From contig CAVWNV010000007.1 in assembly GCA_963756515.1 (NCBI GenBank), positions 124,001 through 188,000 of the forward strand: a DNA stretch of 64,000 nucleotides. The letters run 5' to 3'. The position numbers and the translations under genes are program-made. The notes under the pieces were generated by a model. The model was given only the letters and a program-made list of their open reading frames with translations, was not told where the DNA came from and searched no databases. Below, piece after piece: positions 1 to 7,660 of the stretch (positions are counted from its first letter, which is position 1; each line of letters begins with the position of its first letter). The stretch comes from Bog-756 sp963756515. Its GTDB lineage: Bacteria > Actinomycetota > Acidimicrobiia > Acidimicrobiales > RAAP-2.

Positions 1-65
1 AGATCCCCGTGGTCGGGTCCCTGCTGAAGACCCACGAGCCCGCGCCCACCGGCGACCGCGACTGA
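1..65 (+). CDS. C-terminal end of an upstream gene (partial)
   Basis: An open frame enters from the left edge and stops at TGA 63-65. The 20 residues visible begin Ile-Pro-Val-Val-Gly-Ser and finish with a Pro/Asp-rich tail. This is too little to identify a family. The call rests only on the open frame at the edge and on the next gene starting about 135 bases later on the same strand. Confidence 0.35.
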   Translation, partial: IPVVGSLLKTHEPAPTGDRD

Positions 66-199
66 TCGCTGGCCGCCGGCGCCGGACAGGGCCGGGTGTG
101 AGGCAGCCGGGCCGGCCGGGCCGATCACCTCCGTCTGCGTATCATGAAGCGCACGGGCAAGCATCACCGTCGTACGATCGAGCCCAGGGGGGCTGGTCA

Positions 200-1600
200 A
201 TGGTGCACGAAACAGGTGTGGAAACGGCCGAGGGGGTGACGACCGGCGCCGATCGGACAGAGGTTGAGCCCGTCCGCCCGGCCGACGAGATCGCGGCCGG
301 AAAGCCCCGCCACTTCGCCTGTTTCGACGGTCTGCGTGCCATTTCGGCCGTGTCGATCCTGCTGTGCCACACCGCCTGGGTGTCCGGATTCACGCTGCGC
401 TCGTTCTTCGGCGCCTACACGAGCCGGCTGGACGTCAGTATCTCCGTGTTCTTCATGATCTCCGGGTTCCTGATGTACCGACCTTTCGCCCTGTCCCACC
501 TGTCGGAGCGGCAGTCGCCCAACCTGGGGAAGTACTTCGAGCGGCGGCTGCTCCGGATCATCCCGGCCTACTGGCTGGCCCTCACCGTCCTGACCTACGT
601 CATGCACCTCATCACCCTCGGCCCGGGTTGGCAGGGAGTGGTGATCCACTACCTCCTCCTGCAGAACTACTTCCCCGGTGCGGTGTTCTACGGGATCACC
701 CAGGCCTGGACGCTGTGCGTAGAGATGAGCTTCTACTTCTTCCTCCCGCTCTTCGCCTACCTGGTGGTCCGTCGCCGCGGTCGTCGCCCGGGACGCGAGC
801 CCAAGCATCAGCTGGCCTGGGAGCTCGGTGGGGTTGCCTCCCTCTACGTCTTCAGCGTGGCCTTCCGGTGCTGGGCGCTCCTCCTGCCCCTGACCAGGAC
901 CGTCAACGGCAGACAGGTCGAGCTGTGCAGCCCGCACTGCTTCACCCATCCGGCGTTCGCCAGCCTGTTGCCGGACTGGCTCCCGTCCTACCTCGACGTG
1001 TTCGCCCTCGGGATGCTGCTGGCGGTGGTGAGTGCCTGGTGCGCCGAACGTCAGACGGAGTCGCCGTTCTTTCAGCGCCGCCTGTTCCCCTGGGCCAGCT
1101 GGGCCGCCGCTGCCCTCTTGTTCATCCTGGTCGCCCACGTGATGAGCAACCACAACATCCTCTACGTGGCCGATCTGCGTATCAACCTCGAGCGTCAGGC
1201 GCTCGAGGGCGCCATTGCGTTCCTCCTCCTGCTCCCGGCGGTCTTCGGACCCCAGGACACCACGCTGATCCGACGCGCTCTGCGGTCGTGGCCGTTGGCC
1301 AGTCTCGGCGTGATCTCGTACGGGCTGTACCTGTGGCACCTCAACCTCATCACCCAGGTGCAGGAGTGGACGGGCTGGCACGACAACCGGGTGCCGTTCT
1401 GGCTCCTGTCCGTGGCGGTCCTCGGAGTGACGATTCCGTTCGCTGCGGCCAGCTACTTCGGGCTCGAGCGCCCCCTGCTCCGACTCAAGAACCGGCTCCG
1501 TTGGTGGGACGGGCCCAAGTCCCCACCCCGGGCGTCGGGCGTGCCGTCCGACCCGTCCGGGTCCCCGGAGCCGGCCACGGTGGCGATGGAGCCGACGTGA
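200..1600 (+). CDS. Acyltransferase family 3 (OafA/YrhL-like) integral membrane protein
   Basis: Polytopic membrane protein of about 466 residues of the acyltransferase-3 family. Members transfer acyl groups (often acetyl) from the cytoplasm to extracytoplasmic sugars such as cell-wall or exopolysaccharide glycans. Family hallmarks visible are the N-terminal FDGLRAISAVSILLCH segment, with the RA and H positions typical of the family, followed by ISGFLMYRPF, the RRLLRIIPAYW segment, and a C-terminal SYGLYLWHLNL helix. About ten hydrophobic segments are evident. The frame is open further upstream, but ATG 200 has a purine-rich G run about 7 bases ahead and precedes the conserved domain by only about 40 residues, so it is preferred. 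The C-terminal tail is Pro/Ser-rich and probably cytoplasmic. The acceptor cannot be told from context. Confidence 0.8.
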   Translation: MVHETGVETAEGVTTGADRTEVEPVRPADEIAAGKPRHFACFDGLRAISAVSILLCHTAWVSGFTLRSFFGAYTSRLDVSISVFFMISGFLMYRPFALSHLSERQSPNLGKYFERRLLRIIPAYWLALTVLTYVMHLITLGPGWQGVVIHYLLLQNYFPGAVFYGITQAWTLCVEMSFYFFLPLFAYLVVRRRGRRPGREPKHQLAWELGGVASLYVFSVAFRCWALLLPLTRTVNGRQVELCSPHCFTHPAFASLLPDWLPSYLDVFALGMLLAVVSAWCAERQTESPFFQRRLFPWASWAAAALLFILVAHVMSNHNILYVADLRINLERQALEGAIAFLLLLPAVFGPQDTTLIRRALRSWPLASLGVISYGLYLWHLNLITQVQEWTGWHDNRVPFWLLSVAVLGVTIPFAAASYFGLERPLLRLKNRLRWWDGPKSPPRASGVPSDPSGSPEPATVAMEPT

Positions 1601-1654
1601 TCCCCGGGTCACCGCGACAGTCGGCTCCACGCGGTACCTGACCCCCGATCCCGC

Positions 1655-1670
1655 CCGCCCGCGAGGGCGG
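1655..1670 (+). terminator. Short GC hairpin after the acyltransferase gene
   Basis: CCGCCC and GGGCGG pair around a GCGA tetraloop 55 bases after the acyltransferase stop. It lacks a T-tract, so its role as a terminator is only suggested by position between this gene and the oppositely oriented tRNA. Confidence 0.3.
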
Positions 1671-1739
1671 AGGGACCGGGCGGTCAGAGTGCCTCACCGC
1701 GCTAGTGCGTTTCCGTGCTGTCGCTCCGGACCACAACCG

Positions 1740-1824
1740 CGGAGGGAGTGGGATTCGAACCCACGGTGCCTTGCGACACAACGGTTTTCGAGACCGTCCG
1801 ATTCGTCCGCTCTCGCATCCCTCC
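1740..1824 (-). tRNA. tRNA-Ser(CGA)
   Basis: On the minus strand the acceptor strands GGAGGGA and TCCCTCC pair. The loop CTCGAAA, closed by ACGGT/ACCGT, gives anticodon CGA. A long variable arm and the TTCGAAT loop are present, and the discriminator is G, as expected for serine. CCA is not encoded. Confidence 0.93.
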
Positions 1825-1934
1825 GTCCGAGAGGCTAGCCGCGTCGTCCGAACCCACCGGCGCCGGTCCTCCGGTGCGGATCCGTATCCCGGGACGCACC
1901 CAACGTCGACGGGAGCGATGGGCCCCAGCGGTGT

Positions 1935-2420
1935 TCAGTCGGTTCCTCCCGGCCCGTCTCCCGTCGCCGGCCCCGATCGGCGGTCGGAGAAGAACTCGGA
2001 GAGCAGCCGGGATGCCTCGTCCGCCCGGATACCGGCCGTGATCGGGACCTCGTGGTTGAGCCGGGGGTCGGTGCACAGGTTGTACAGCGAGCCGCACGCC
2101 CCCTGCTTCACGTCCGGGGCCGCGAACACCAGCCGGCCGACCCGGGCCGCCACCAGTCCGCCGGCACACATCGGACAGGGTTCGAGGGTGACCACCAGGG
2201 TGACCTCTGTCAGCCGCCAGGTCCCCAGCACCGCCGCGGCGTCGGCGAGGGCGAGGAGCTCGGCGTGGGCCGTGGGGTCACCCCGCCGTTCACGTTCGTT
2301 GTGCCGTGAGGCGACGACCCGACCGTCGTGGACGGCCACCGCGCCCACCGGCACGTCCCCGTGGGCCACCGCCGAGGCCGCTTCGACCAGGGCCAACCCC
2401 ATGAGGTCGTCGTCGATCAC
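1935..2420 (-). CDS. tadA: tRNA-specific adenosine deaminase TadA
   Basis: Cytidine/deoxycytidylate deaminase-fold enzyme of 161 residues that converts A34 to inosine in tRNA-Arg(ACG). The zinc-site motifs are clear: HAE (in PTAHAELLAL) with the catalytic Glu, then PCPMC (in TLEPCPMCAGGL). The N-terminal GDVPVGAV segment matches the family. GTG 2420 is chosen because GGAGCGAGG lies just upstream and this start gives the usual about 8 residues before the conserved MGLAL helix; an ATG at 2402 would cut into that helix. The gene sits between two tRNA-Ser genes on the same strand, so it may be cotranscribed with tRNAs, although its known substrate is tRNA-Arg. The C-terminal tail is Gly/Pro-rich and not conserved. 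Confidence 0.93.
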   Translation of the reverse strand: MIDDDLMGLALVEAASAVAHGDVPVGAVAVHDGRVVASRHNERERRGDPTAHAELLALADAAAVLGTWRLTEVTLVVTLEPCPMCAGGLVAARVGRLVFAAPDVKQGACGSLYNLCTDPRLNHEVPITAGIRADEASRLLSEFFSDRRSGPATGDGPGGTD

Positions 2421-2489
2421 GCCTCGCTCCACCGGAGCGTCTCCTGACCGTGTCGAAGTGGGAATCCGGGTCGCGTCGGTGCCATGTGG

Positions 2490-2574
2490 CGGAGGCGGTG
2501 GGATTTGAACCCACGGTGAGTTTCCCCACACACGATTTCCAGTCGTGCCGATTCGGCCGCTCTCGCACGCCTCC
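2490..2574 (-). tRNA. tRNA-Ser(GGA)
   Basis: Minus strand: acceptor GGAGGCG pairs with CGCCTCC. Anticodon loop CTGGAAA, closed by CACGA/TCGTG, gives anticodon GGA. It has a long class II variable arm, a TTCAAAT T-loop and discriminator G. CCA is not encoded. Confidence 0.93.
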
Positions 2575-2747
2575 GGATGATCGACCAGCCGGGAGCGCCG
2601 GCGGGCCAACAGCCCCGACAGGCTACTCCGCCCCTGGTGGCAGAGAATGACGTGGATGGTTCGGGGATGTGGGCCCCGGTGGGCGACGTACGGATCCGAC
2701 ACGGGTGCCGATTCCCGTTAGCATCGGTGGGTCCCGACGTTGTGTGC

Positions 2748-2843
2748 GACGGCTGGGTCCTGCGCAACGGTCTCCTGTGAATCGAGTCAGGGTCGGAAGG
2801 CAGCAGCTCTCAGCGGGTCAGGCCGTGTGCCGCAGCCAACCTG
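2748..2843 (+). ncRNA. ffs: Bacterial small SRP RNA (4.5S type)
   Basis: The segment around 2788-2808 contains the conserved SRP apical domain GGTCGGAAGGCAGCAGC, which includes the GGAA tetraloop and the symmetric and asymmetric loops bound by Ffh. Flanking strands GGCTG (2751-2755) and CAGCC (2833-2837) can pair to close the hairpin. Location just upstream of dnaX is a recurrent arrangement in bacteria. The domain identity is secure; the exact ends are estimated from pairing. Confidence 0.88.
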
Positions 2844-2931
2844 GCCGTCGCGCAGAACGTCGGGACCGCCATCGCTGGGGGTACCGGGCCAGGGGAAGGT
2901 GAGACGCCGGTGGCCGGTAGGCTCCCACGAC

Positions 2932-4944
2932 GTGGCCGTCGCACCGGAAGAGACCCCGTACCAATCGCTCTACCGCCGATTCCGCCCGTCGACGTTCGCC
3001 GAGGTCCGGGGTCAGGACCACGTGGTGCTTGGTCTGCGAAATGCGGTGCGTGACGGGAGGGTGGGCCACGCCTACCTCTTCAGTGGCCCCCGCGGGACCG
3101 GCAAGACGTCGACGGCCCGCATTCTGGCCAAGGCGCTCAACTGCACCGATGTCCGGGACGGCGAGCCGTGCGGTGTCTGTTCCTCCTGCATCGAGATCGC
3201 CAAGGGGACGTCGCTCGACGTCCACGAGCTGGATGCGGCGTCCAACAACGGCGTCGATGCGATCCGCGACCTGGTCTCGCGGGCGGCCCTCGGAACCCCG
3301 GGCCGGCAGAAGGTCTACATCGTGGACGAGGTCCACATGCTGTCCACCCCGGCATCGAATGCCCTGCTCAAGACCCTCGAGGAGCCGCCTGCACACGTCG
3401 TGTTCGTGCTGGCCACCACCGATCCGCAGAAGGTGCTCCCGACCATCCAGAGCCGTACCCAGCACTTCGAGTTCCGGCTCCTCGGCCCCGCCGTCCTCGG
3501 CGAGCTGTTGGACCAGGTCCGTCGCGACGCCCATCTCGAGGTGCCGGACGAAGCCATCGACCTGGCCGTGCGTCGGGGCCGGGGCTCCGCCCGTGACGCA
3601 CTGTCGGTGCTGGACCAGGTGGCCGCCTCGGACGGCGTCGACGACGACCTGCCGGAACTCGACGAGGTGGTCGAGGCCTTGGTGGAGCGGGACGCCGGCC
3701 GTGCCCTGGTGGCGGTGTCCCACCTCATCGCGGCCGGGTACGGCCCCGCCCAGCTCTCCGTGGATCTGGTGGACCACCTCCGCCAGGGCTTCCTTTCTCT
3801 GGTGGCGCCGGACCTGGTGGCGGTGTCCAGCTCCGAGCGGGATGCCTTGACCACCCGCTCGAGCCGTCTGGGTCTGGCCGCACTGGTCCGGGCCCTGGAG
3901 GTGCTCGGTCAGGCCCAGGTCTCGATGCGGGACGCTCCCGATCCCCGGGTGAGCCTCGAGGTGGCGCTGGTCCGCCTGGCCCACCCCGAGGCCGACGACT
4001 CGTCGGATGCGCTGCTGGCCCGCCTCGAGCGTCTCGAGGCTGCCGCCCGCACCCCCGGTGGAACGGCTCCGGTCGACGGGGTACGGGGGGTCGGCGTCGC
4101 CTCGAGCTCGGTGTCCACCCCCGGACCGGCCTCTCCGGGCGGACCCACCGCCGGGGCCGTTCCCTCGCCCGCAGCGGCGCCAGCCGGGTCCGGTTCCACC
4201 AGCCCGGTCCTCGGGAAGAGGACCCTCGGGGCCGTGAGACGGGAGACGTCCTCCAATACCTCGGACCGGGCCGGCGATCAGCTGCCGAGCGATCCGTTGG
4301 ACGCCGCGCCGGCACCGTCGGATGGCGCGCCGGCACCGTCGGATGGACCGCAAGCACCGTCGGCCGCCCCGTCTCCCGATCCGGTGCCGGGGCCGGCACG
4401 AGGGCCCGCGTCGGCTTCTTCGGAGGACCCGACGTCCGGCGCCGTTCCCGGCCCGTTCCCTACCCGCGACGAGTTGGTCCAGGCATGGGGCGACCACATC
4501 ATCGGGCGACTGAGGCCCAAGGCCAAGGCCCTGTTCCAAGCCGGTCGATTCGTCGGTGTGGACGGTGACAAGGCGGTGTTCGGCCTGCCCAACGAGACTC
4601 ACCGCACCCGCTGCGAGGAGGTGAGGGGAGAGATCGAGGTCGCCCTGTCCGACCACTTCGGCCGGCCGGTGGATCTGGTGCTCGTGGTGGACCCGGGGAC
4701 CGAGCCGCCCAAGGCCCGGATCGGCGACCCGTCGGACGAACCGCCGGCGAGATCCACTACCGGTGGCACCTCCCCTCCGGCCGGCCCGCAGTCCGCTCCG
4801 GATGCCGGACGACCGGAGGGTGCGGACGACCCCGAAGACCCGGCCGTCTTCGACGAATCCGAGCTCGGGGAGATCGCCAACGTGGACAACTCGGCCGAGA
4901 CCCGGGTGCTCCAGGCCTTCCCCGGGGCCGAGGAGGTGGGCTAG
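2932..4944 (+). CDS. dnaX: DNA polymerase III subunit gamma/tau
   Basis: Clamp-loader ATPase of the replisome, 670 residues. The N-terminal AAA+ core begins YQSLYRRFRP. It contains Walker A GPRGTGKTS, the four-cysteine zinc module (CxxxxxxxxCxxCxxC, in LNCTDVRDGEPCGVCSSC), Walker B VDEVHML and the sensor segment LATTDPQK. Residues about 370-510 are a Pro/Ala/Ser-rich linker that includes a near-exact tandem repeat of APAPSDG. The C-terminal 150 residues are a tau-like domain likely to contact the polymerase. GTG 2932 is chosen because it is the closest start to the conserved core; the frame is open further up, but that DNA overlaps the SRP RNA. I see no A-rich slippery heptamer, so a frameshifted gamma form is not indicated. 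The stop abuts recR. Confidence 0.95.
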   Translation: MAVAPEETPYQSLYRRFRPSTFAEVRGQDHVVLGLRNAVRDGRVGHAYLFSGPRGTGKTSTARILAKALNCTDVRDGEPCGVCSSCIEIAKGTSLDVHELDAASNNGVDAIRDLVSRAALGTPGRQKVYIVDEVHMLSTPASNALLKTLEEPPAHVVFVLATTDPQKVLPTIQSRTQHFEFRLLGPAVLGELLDQVRRDAHLEVPDEAIDLAVRRGRGSARDALSVLDQVAASDGVDDDLPELDEVVEALVERDAGRALVAVSHLIAAGYGPAQLSVDLVDHLRQGFLSLVAPDLVAVSSSERDALTTRSSRLGLAALVRALEVLGQAQVSMRDAPDPRVSLEVALVRLAHPEADDSSDALLARLERLEAAARTPGGTAPVDGVRGVGVASSSVSTPGPASPGGPTAGAVPSPAAAPAGSGSTSPVLGKRTLGAVRRETSSNTSDRAGDQLPSDPLDAAPAPSDGAPAPSDGPQAPSAAPSPDPVPGPARGPASASSEDPTSGAVPGPFPTRDELVQAWGDHIIGRLRPKAKALFQAGRFVGVDGDKAVFGLPNETHRTRCEEVRGEIEVALSDHFGRPVDLVLVVDPGTEPPKARIGDPSDEPPARSTTGGTSPPAGPQSAPDAGRPEGADDPEDPAVFDESELGEIANVDNSAETRVLQAFPGAEEVG

Positions 4945-5550
4945 ATGGCCATCTTCTCCGGGCCGCTCCAGACACTGATCGACGAGCTGGGCCGGTTGCC
5001 GGGTGTGGGCCCCAAGTCGGCGCAGCGCATCACGTTCCATCTGCTCAAGGTGGCTCCGGAGGATGCACTGCGACTGGCCGAGGCCATCATCGCCGTGAAG
5101 GAGCGGATCACCCTGTGCACCCGCTGCTTCAACGTGGCCGAGGGAGGCCTCTGCTCCATCTGCCTCGACGATCGGCGGGACGCCACCTCGGTCTGCGTGG
5201 TGGAGGATCCTCGCGACATCGTGTCGGTGGAGAAGACCGGTGAGTTCTCCGGCCGGTACCACGTCCTTCAGGGTGCACTCAACCCGATCGAAGGCATAGG
5301 CCCGGAGCAGCTCAGGGTGCGTGAGCTGCTGGTGCGGGTGGAGGAGGAGGGCATCACCGAGGTGATCCTCTGCACCAATCCGAATCTCGAGGGTGAGGCC
5401 ACCGCCATGTACCTGGCCAGGCTGTTGAAGCCGATGGGACTCACGGTCACCCGTATCGCCAGCGGTCTGCCGGTCGGCGGTGATCTCGAGTACGCCGACG
5501 AGCTGACGCTCGGAAGGGCACTCGAGGGTCGACGGGAAGTGGACGCCTGA
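4945..5550 (+). CDS. recR: Recombination mediator protein RecR
   Basis: 201-residue DNA-binding protein acting with RecO/RecF to load RecA on gapped DNA. It shows the helix-hairpin-helix LGRLPGVGPKSAQR near the N terminus. A four-cysteine zinc module follows (CTRCFNVAEGG, then CSIC), then a Toprim domain with VCVVEDPRD and TNPNLEGEATA. It ends with the VTRIASGLPVGGDLEYAD signature. Length matches the family. Its ATG directly follows the dnaX stop, so translation is almost certainly coupled; the dnaX-recR pair is conserved across bacteria. Confidence 0.96.
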   Translation: MAIFSGPLQTLIDELGRLPGVGPKSAQRITFHLLKVAPEDALRLAEAIIAVKERITLCTRCFNVAEGGLCSICLDDRRDATSVCVVEDPRDIVSVEKTGEFSGRYHVLQGALNPIEGIGPEQLRVRELLVRVEEEGITEVILCTNPNLEGEATAMYLARLLKPMGLTVTRIASGLPVGGDLEYADELTLGRALEGRREVDA

Positions 5551-5599
5551 GCTACCGGTCCGGGCGTCGCACCCCGGCGGTTTGAGGCACGATGAGGGC

Positions 5600-6232
5600 A
5601 TGGCGAAGCCGACGAAACCAACTTCCCGTTCTCTCTGGGTCCTCCGGCACGCCAAAGCGGCCTCCGACCCGCCATGGGGCGGAGGTGACCGTGAGCGTCC
5701 GCTGACCGCACGAGGTCGCCGTGACGCATCGGCACTCGGCGCGCGCCTGGCCCTCGACGGACCCGTCCTGGGGCTCGAAGGGTTCCCGCGTCCGGAGATG
5801 GCCATCTGTTCGGCCGCCGTCCGGACGCGCCAGACCACGGACCGCATCGTGGACGCCATGAGTGGCCAGCTACCGGTGGACGCCTATCGATCACTGTACG
5901 AAGCCGACACCGATCTGGTGCTCCAGTACCTCCGCGAGGTGGACGAGGGGGTCAGGAGCGTCTTGCTCGTGGGCCACAACCCGGCCATGTACCGCCTGGC
6001 GTGGGAACTGACCGGTGACGACCAGGGGGCCGACGTACAGGGGGCCGAGGTACAGGGGGCCGAGGTACAGGGGGCCGAGGTACAGGGGGGTCCGGTCACT
6101 GCCCATGCCGTACTCGAGGCCCACGGATTCCCCACCTGTGCCCTGGCCGCCGTGTCGCTCCAGGTGGGGGCATGGGAAGACGTCGCCCACGGATGCGGCC
6201 ATCTGGCCGGAGTGTTCAAGCCTCCCTATTGA
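5600..6232 (+). CDS. SixA-like histidine phosphatase with a short internal repeat
   Basis: Histidine-phosphatase superfamily protein of 210 residues. The RHAKA motif near the N terminus holds the phospho-accepting His. SAAVRTRQT and LLVGHNP supply the other conserved Arg and His. The LRHAKA start and overall size resemble SixA, which dephosphorylates phosphohistidine in phosphorelay proteins, but the true substrate is unknown. A four-unit 15-base repeat (6026-6085) inserts G-A-E-V-Q units between the core helix ending ELTGDD and the last strand, in a region that should be a surface loop. ATG 5600 follows GATGAGGG. The gene lies 49 bases after recR and may share its transcript. Confidence 0.8.
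   Translation: MAKPTKPTSRSLWVLRHAKAASDPPWGGGDRERPLTARGRRDASALGARLALDGPVLGLEGFPRPEMAICSAAVRTRQTTDRIVDAMSGQLPVDAYRSLYEADTDLVLQYLREVDEGVRSVLLVGHNPAMYRLAWELTGDDQGADVQGAEVQGAEVQGAEVQGGPVTAHAVLEAHGFPTCALAAVSLQVGAWEDVAHGCGHLAGVFKPPY
6026..6085 (+). repeat. Four tandem copies of a 15-base unit inside the phosphatase gene
   Basis: Unit GGGGCCGAGGTACAG occurs four times head to tail; the first copy has GAC in place of GAG. The unit length keeps the reading frame and encodes Gly-Ala-Glu-Val-Gln. Near identity at the DNA level indicates recent slippage expansion. Confidence 0.95.
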
Positions 6233-6272
6233 GCCCGTCAGCGGTGTCACACCCCACTGCGATGATGCAGTC

Positions 6273-7649
6273 ATGGCTTCGGCACTGGCGACAACGGAGA
6301 AGAGTCGTTCGAAGGGTTCCGACGTCCCGTCTGCGGGCGAGACCGAAGCCGACGCGTCCCGACGTGCGGTGGGACCGGCCGCCACCATGGAGGGGCTCCG
6401 GACCACACTGGCCTCAGTGGTGTCCGAGTTGGAACCTGACCGTCTGACCGGTCGTGACGCCGCTCGGCTGTACCGGAGCTTCGCCGCCCTCGAACGCCTC
6501 TCGGTGGCAGGCAAGACACTGCTGGCGCCGAGGATCGACACATCGGGCTTCTGGCGCGAGGACGGTCACCGCGACGCCTCTTCCCTGCTGGCCACCCTGG
6601 AGGGAGTCTCGACCGGTGAGGCTCGCAAGACGCTCGTGAACGGCCGTCGCCTCGACGAACTGCCGGCTACGGAGGATGTTCTGCGACAGGGTCAACTTTC
6701 CGCACCGAAGATCACCGAGCTGACCGGCGCCGGCGTGCTCGATCCCTCCCACGAGGCGGACCTGCTGAAGGGAGTCGGGGACGAACCGCTTTCCAAGGTC
6801 AAGGAGCGGTGCCGGCGCTCGCGGGCGGCCACGGCCACGGCCGACCCGCTGGCCGCAACACGGAGGATCCGGGCCGAGCGGCACTTCTCATCCTGGATCG
6901 ATCCCGAGGGGGCGTTCTGCTACCAGGGTAGGGACACCGCCGACCGTGGTGCCCGAATCCTCGACCATCTCGGTCACGTGGCTACGTGCCTGCGGAAGAG
7001 CCGACGCGGGGACGCGGAATCGGCCGATGGGTCGCCCGTCGCGCCCACCCGGGAGCGGGCCCTGAGGGCCGATGCCTTCTTCGCCCTGATCACCCAACAG
7101 AATGTCGACCCCGGCGAGTCGGAACCCGGGGTTGCCGGCGATCGGCGGCCGTTCACGCCGACGGGGCCGTCTCCGAACCGGCGGTCCACCCGTCCCGATG
7201 ACCTCACCCATGGCCCTCCCGCCGGTGTCGAGTGCACGTGCCGACGGGACGGGGCGCCCGGGGGTTCTTCGCGCCGCCCCATGGACGTCATCACCCGGCC
7301 GCCGACCTGCACCATGGTGGTCCGGTCGGATATCGACGCCCTCTTCAGGGGTCACACCCTGCCGGGTGAGATCTGCGAGATCGACGGCCTGGGCCCCATT
7401 CCCGTACCCATGGCCCGGGACCTGGCCAACGACTCCATGCTCCGTGTGGTGTTCCACCGGGCCGGGGACATCAGGGCCGTTTCGCACCTGGGCCGCACCA
7501 TCAATTCCACCTTACGGACCGCGCTCGTCTTCCGGGACCGGACCTGCGTGGTCCCCGGCTGTGAGGTCGACATCGGTCTCGAGATCGACCATGTCCGTGA
7601 GTTCGCCCAGGGGGGACCGACAGAGCTCGACAATCTCACTAGTTCGTAA
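6273..7649 (+). pseudogene. DUF222/HNH endonuclease, 5' part, cut by the integrative element
   Basis: N-terminal 452 codons of an actinobacterial DUF222-HNH protein, followed by six codons up to a TAA that include element-derived sequence. The DUF222-type helical region spans about residues 40-300. The HNH domain starts at about residue 425 with RTCVVPGC and includes the metal or catalytic EIDH and the Asn of TELDN. The coding sequence then runs into element DNA, so the final HNH histidines (LCHHHH) are missing here and are found 6.7 kb away at 14334. ATG 6273 begins 40 bases after the phosphatase stop. The truncated product cannot form a complete HNH site. The remainder is listed at 14322-14516. 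Confidence 0.92.
7629..7636 (+). repeat. Left attachment core (attL), GACAATCT
   Basis: This 8-base word occurs here and at 14322-14329, exactly where homology to the HNH protein breaks off and resumes. It encodes Asp-Asn plus two bases of the next Leu codon in the HNH motif. It lies 24 bases upstream of the serine recombinase start. Confidence 0.85.
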
Positions 7650-7660
7650 TCTGCCCCCTC

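Noticed and set aside
1740..2574. The tRNA-Ser genes as attachment sites of an integrated element.
   Set aside because: No integrase or duplicated tRNA 3' end is nearby; only tadA lies between them.
2932..4944. Ribosomal frameshifting in dnaX to make a gamma subunit.
   Set aside because: No A-rich slippery heptamer with a following hairpin was found in the expected region.
2818..5859. A 1013-residue minus-strand frame opposite dnaX-recR, and similar long antisense frames elsewhere (for example opposite rpoB and rpoC).
   Set aside because: Composition is Arg/Gly/His-rich without domains, and each lies opposite a clearly identified gene. These are typical of high-GC DNA.
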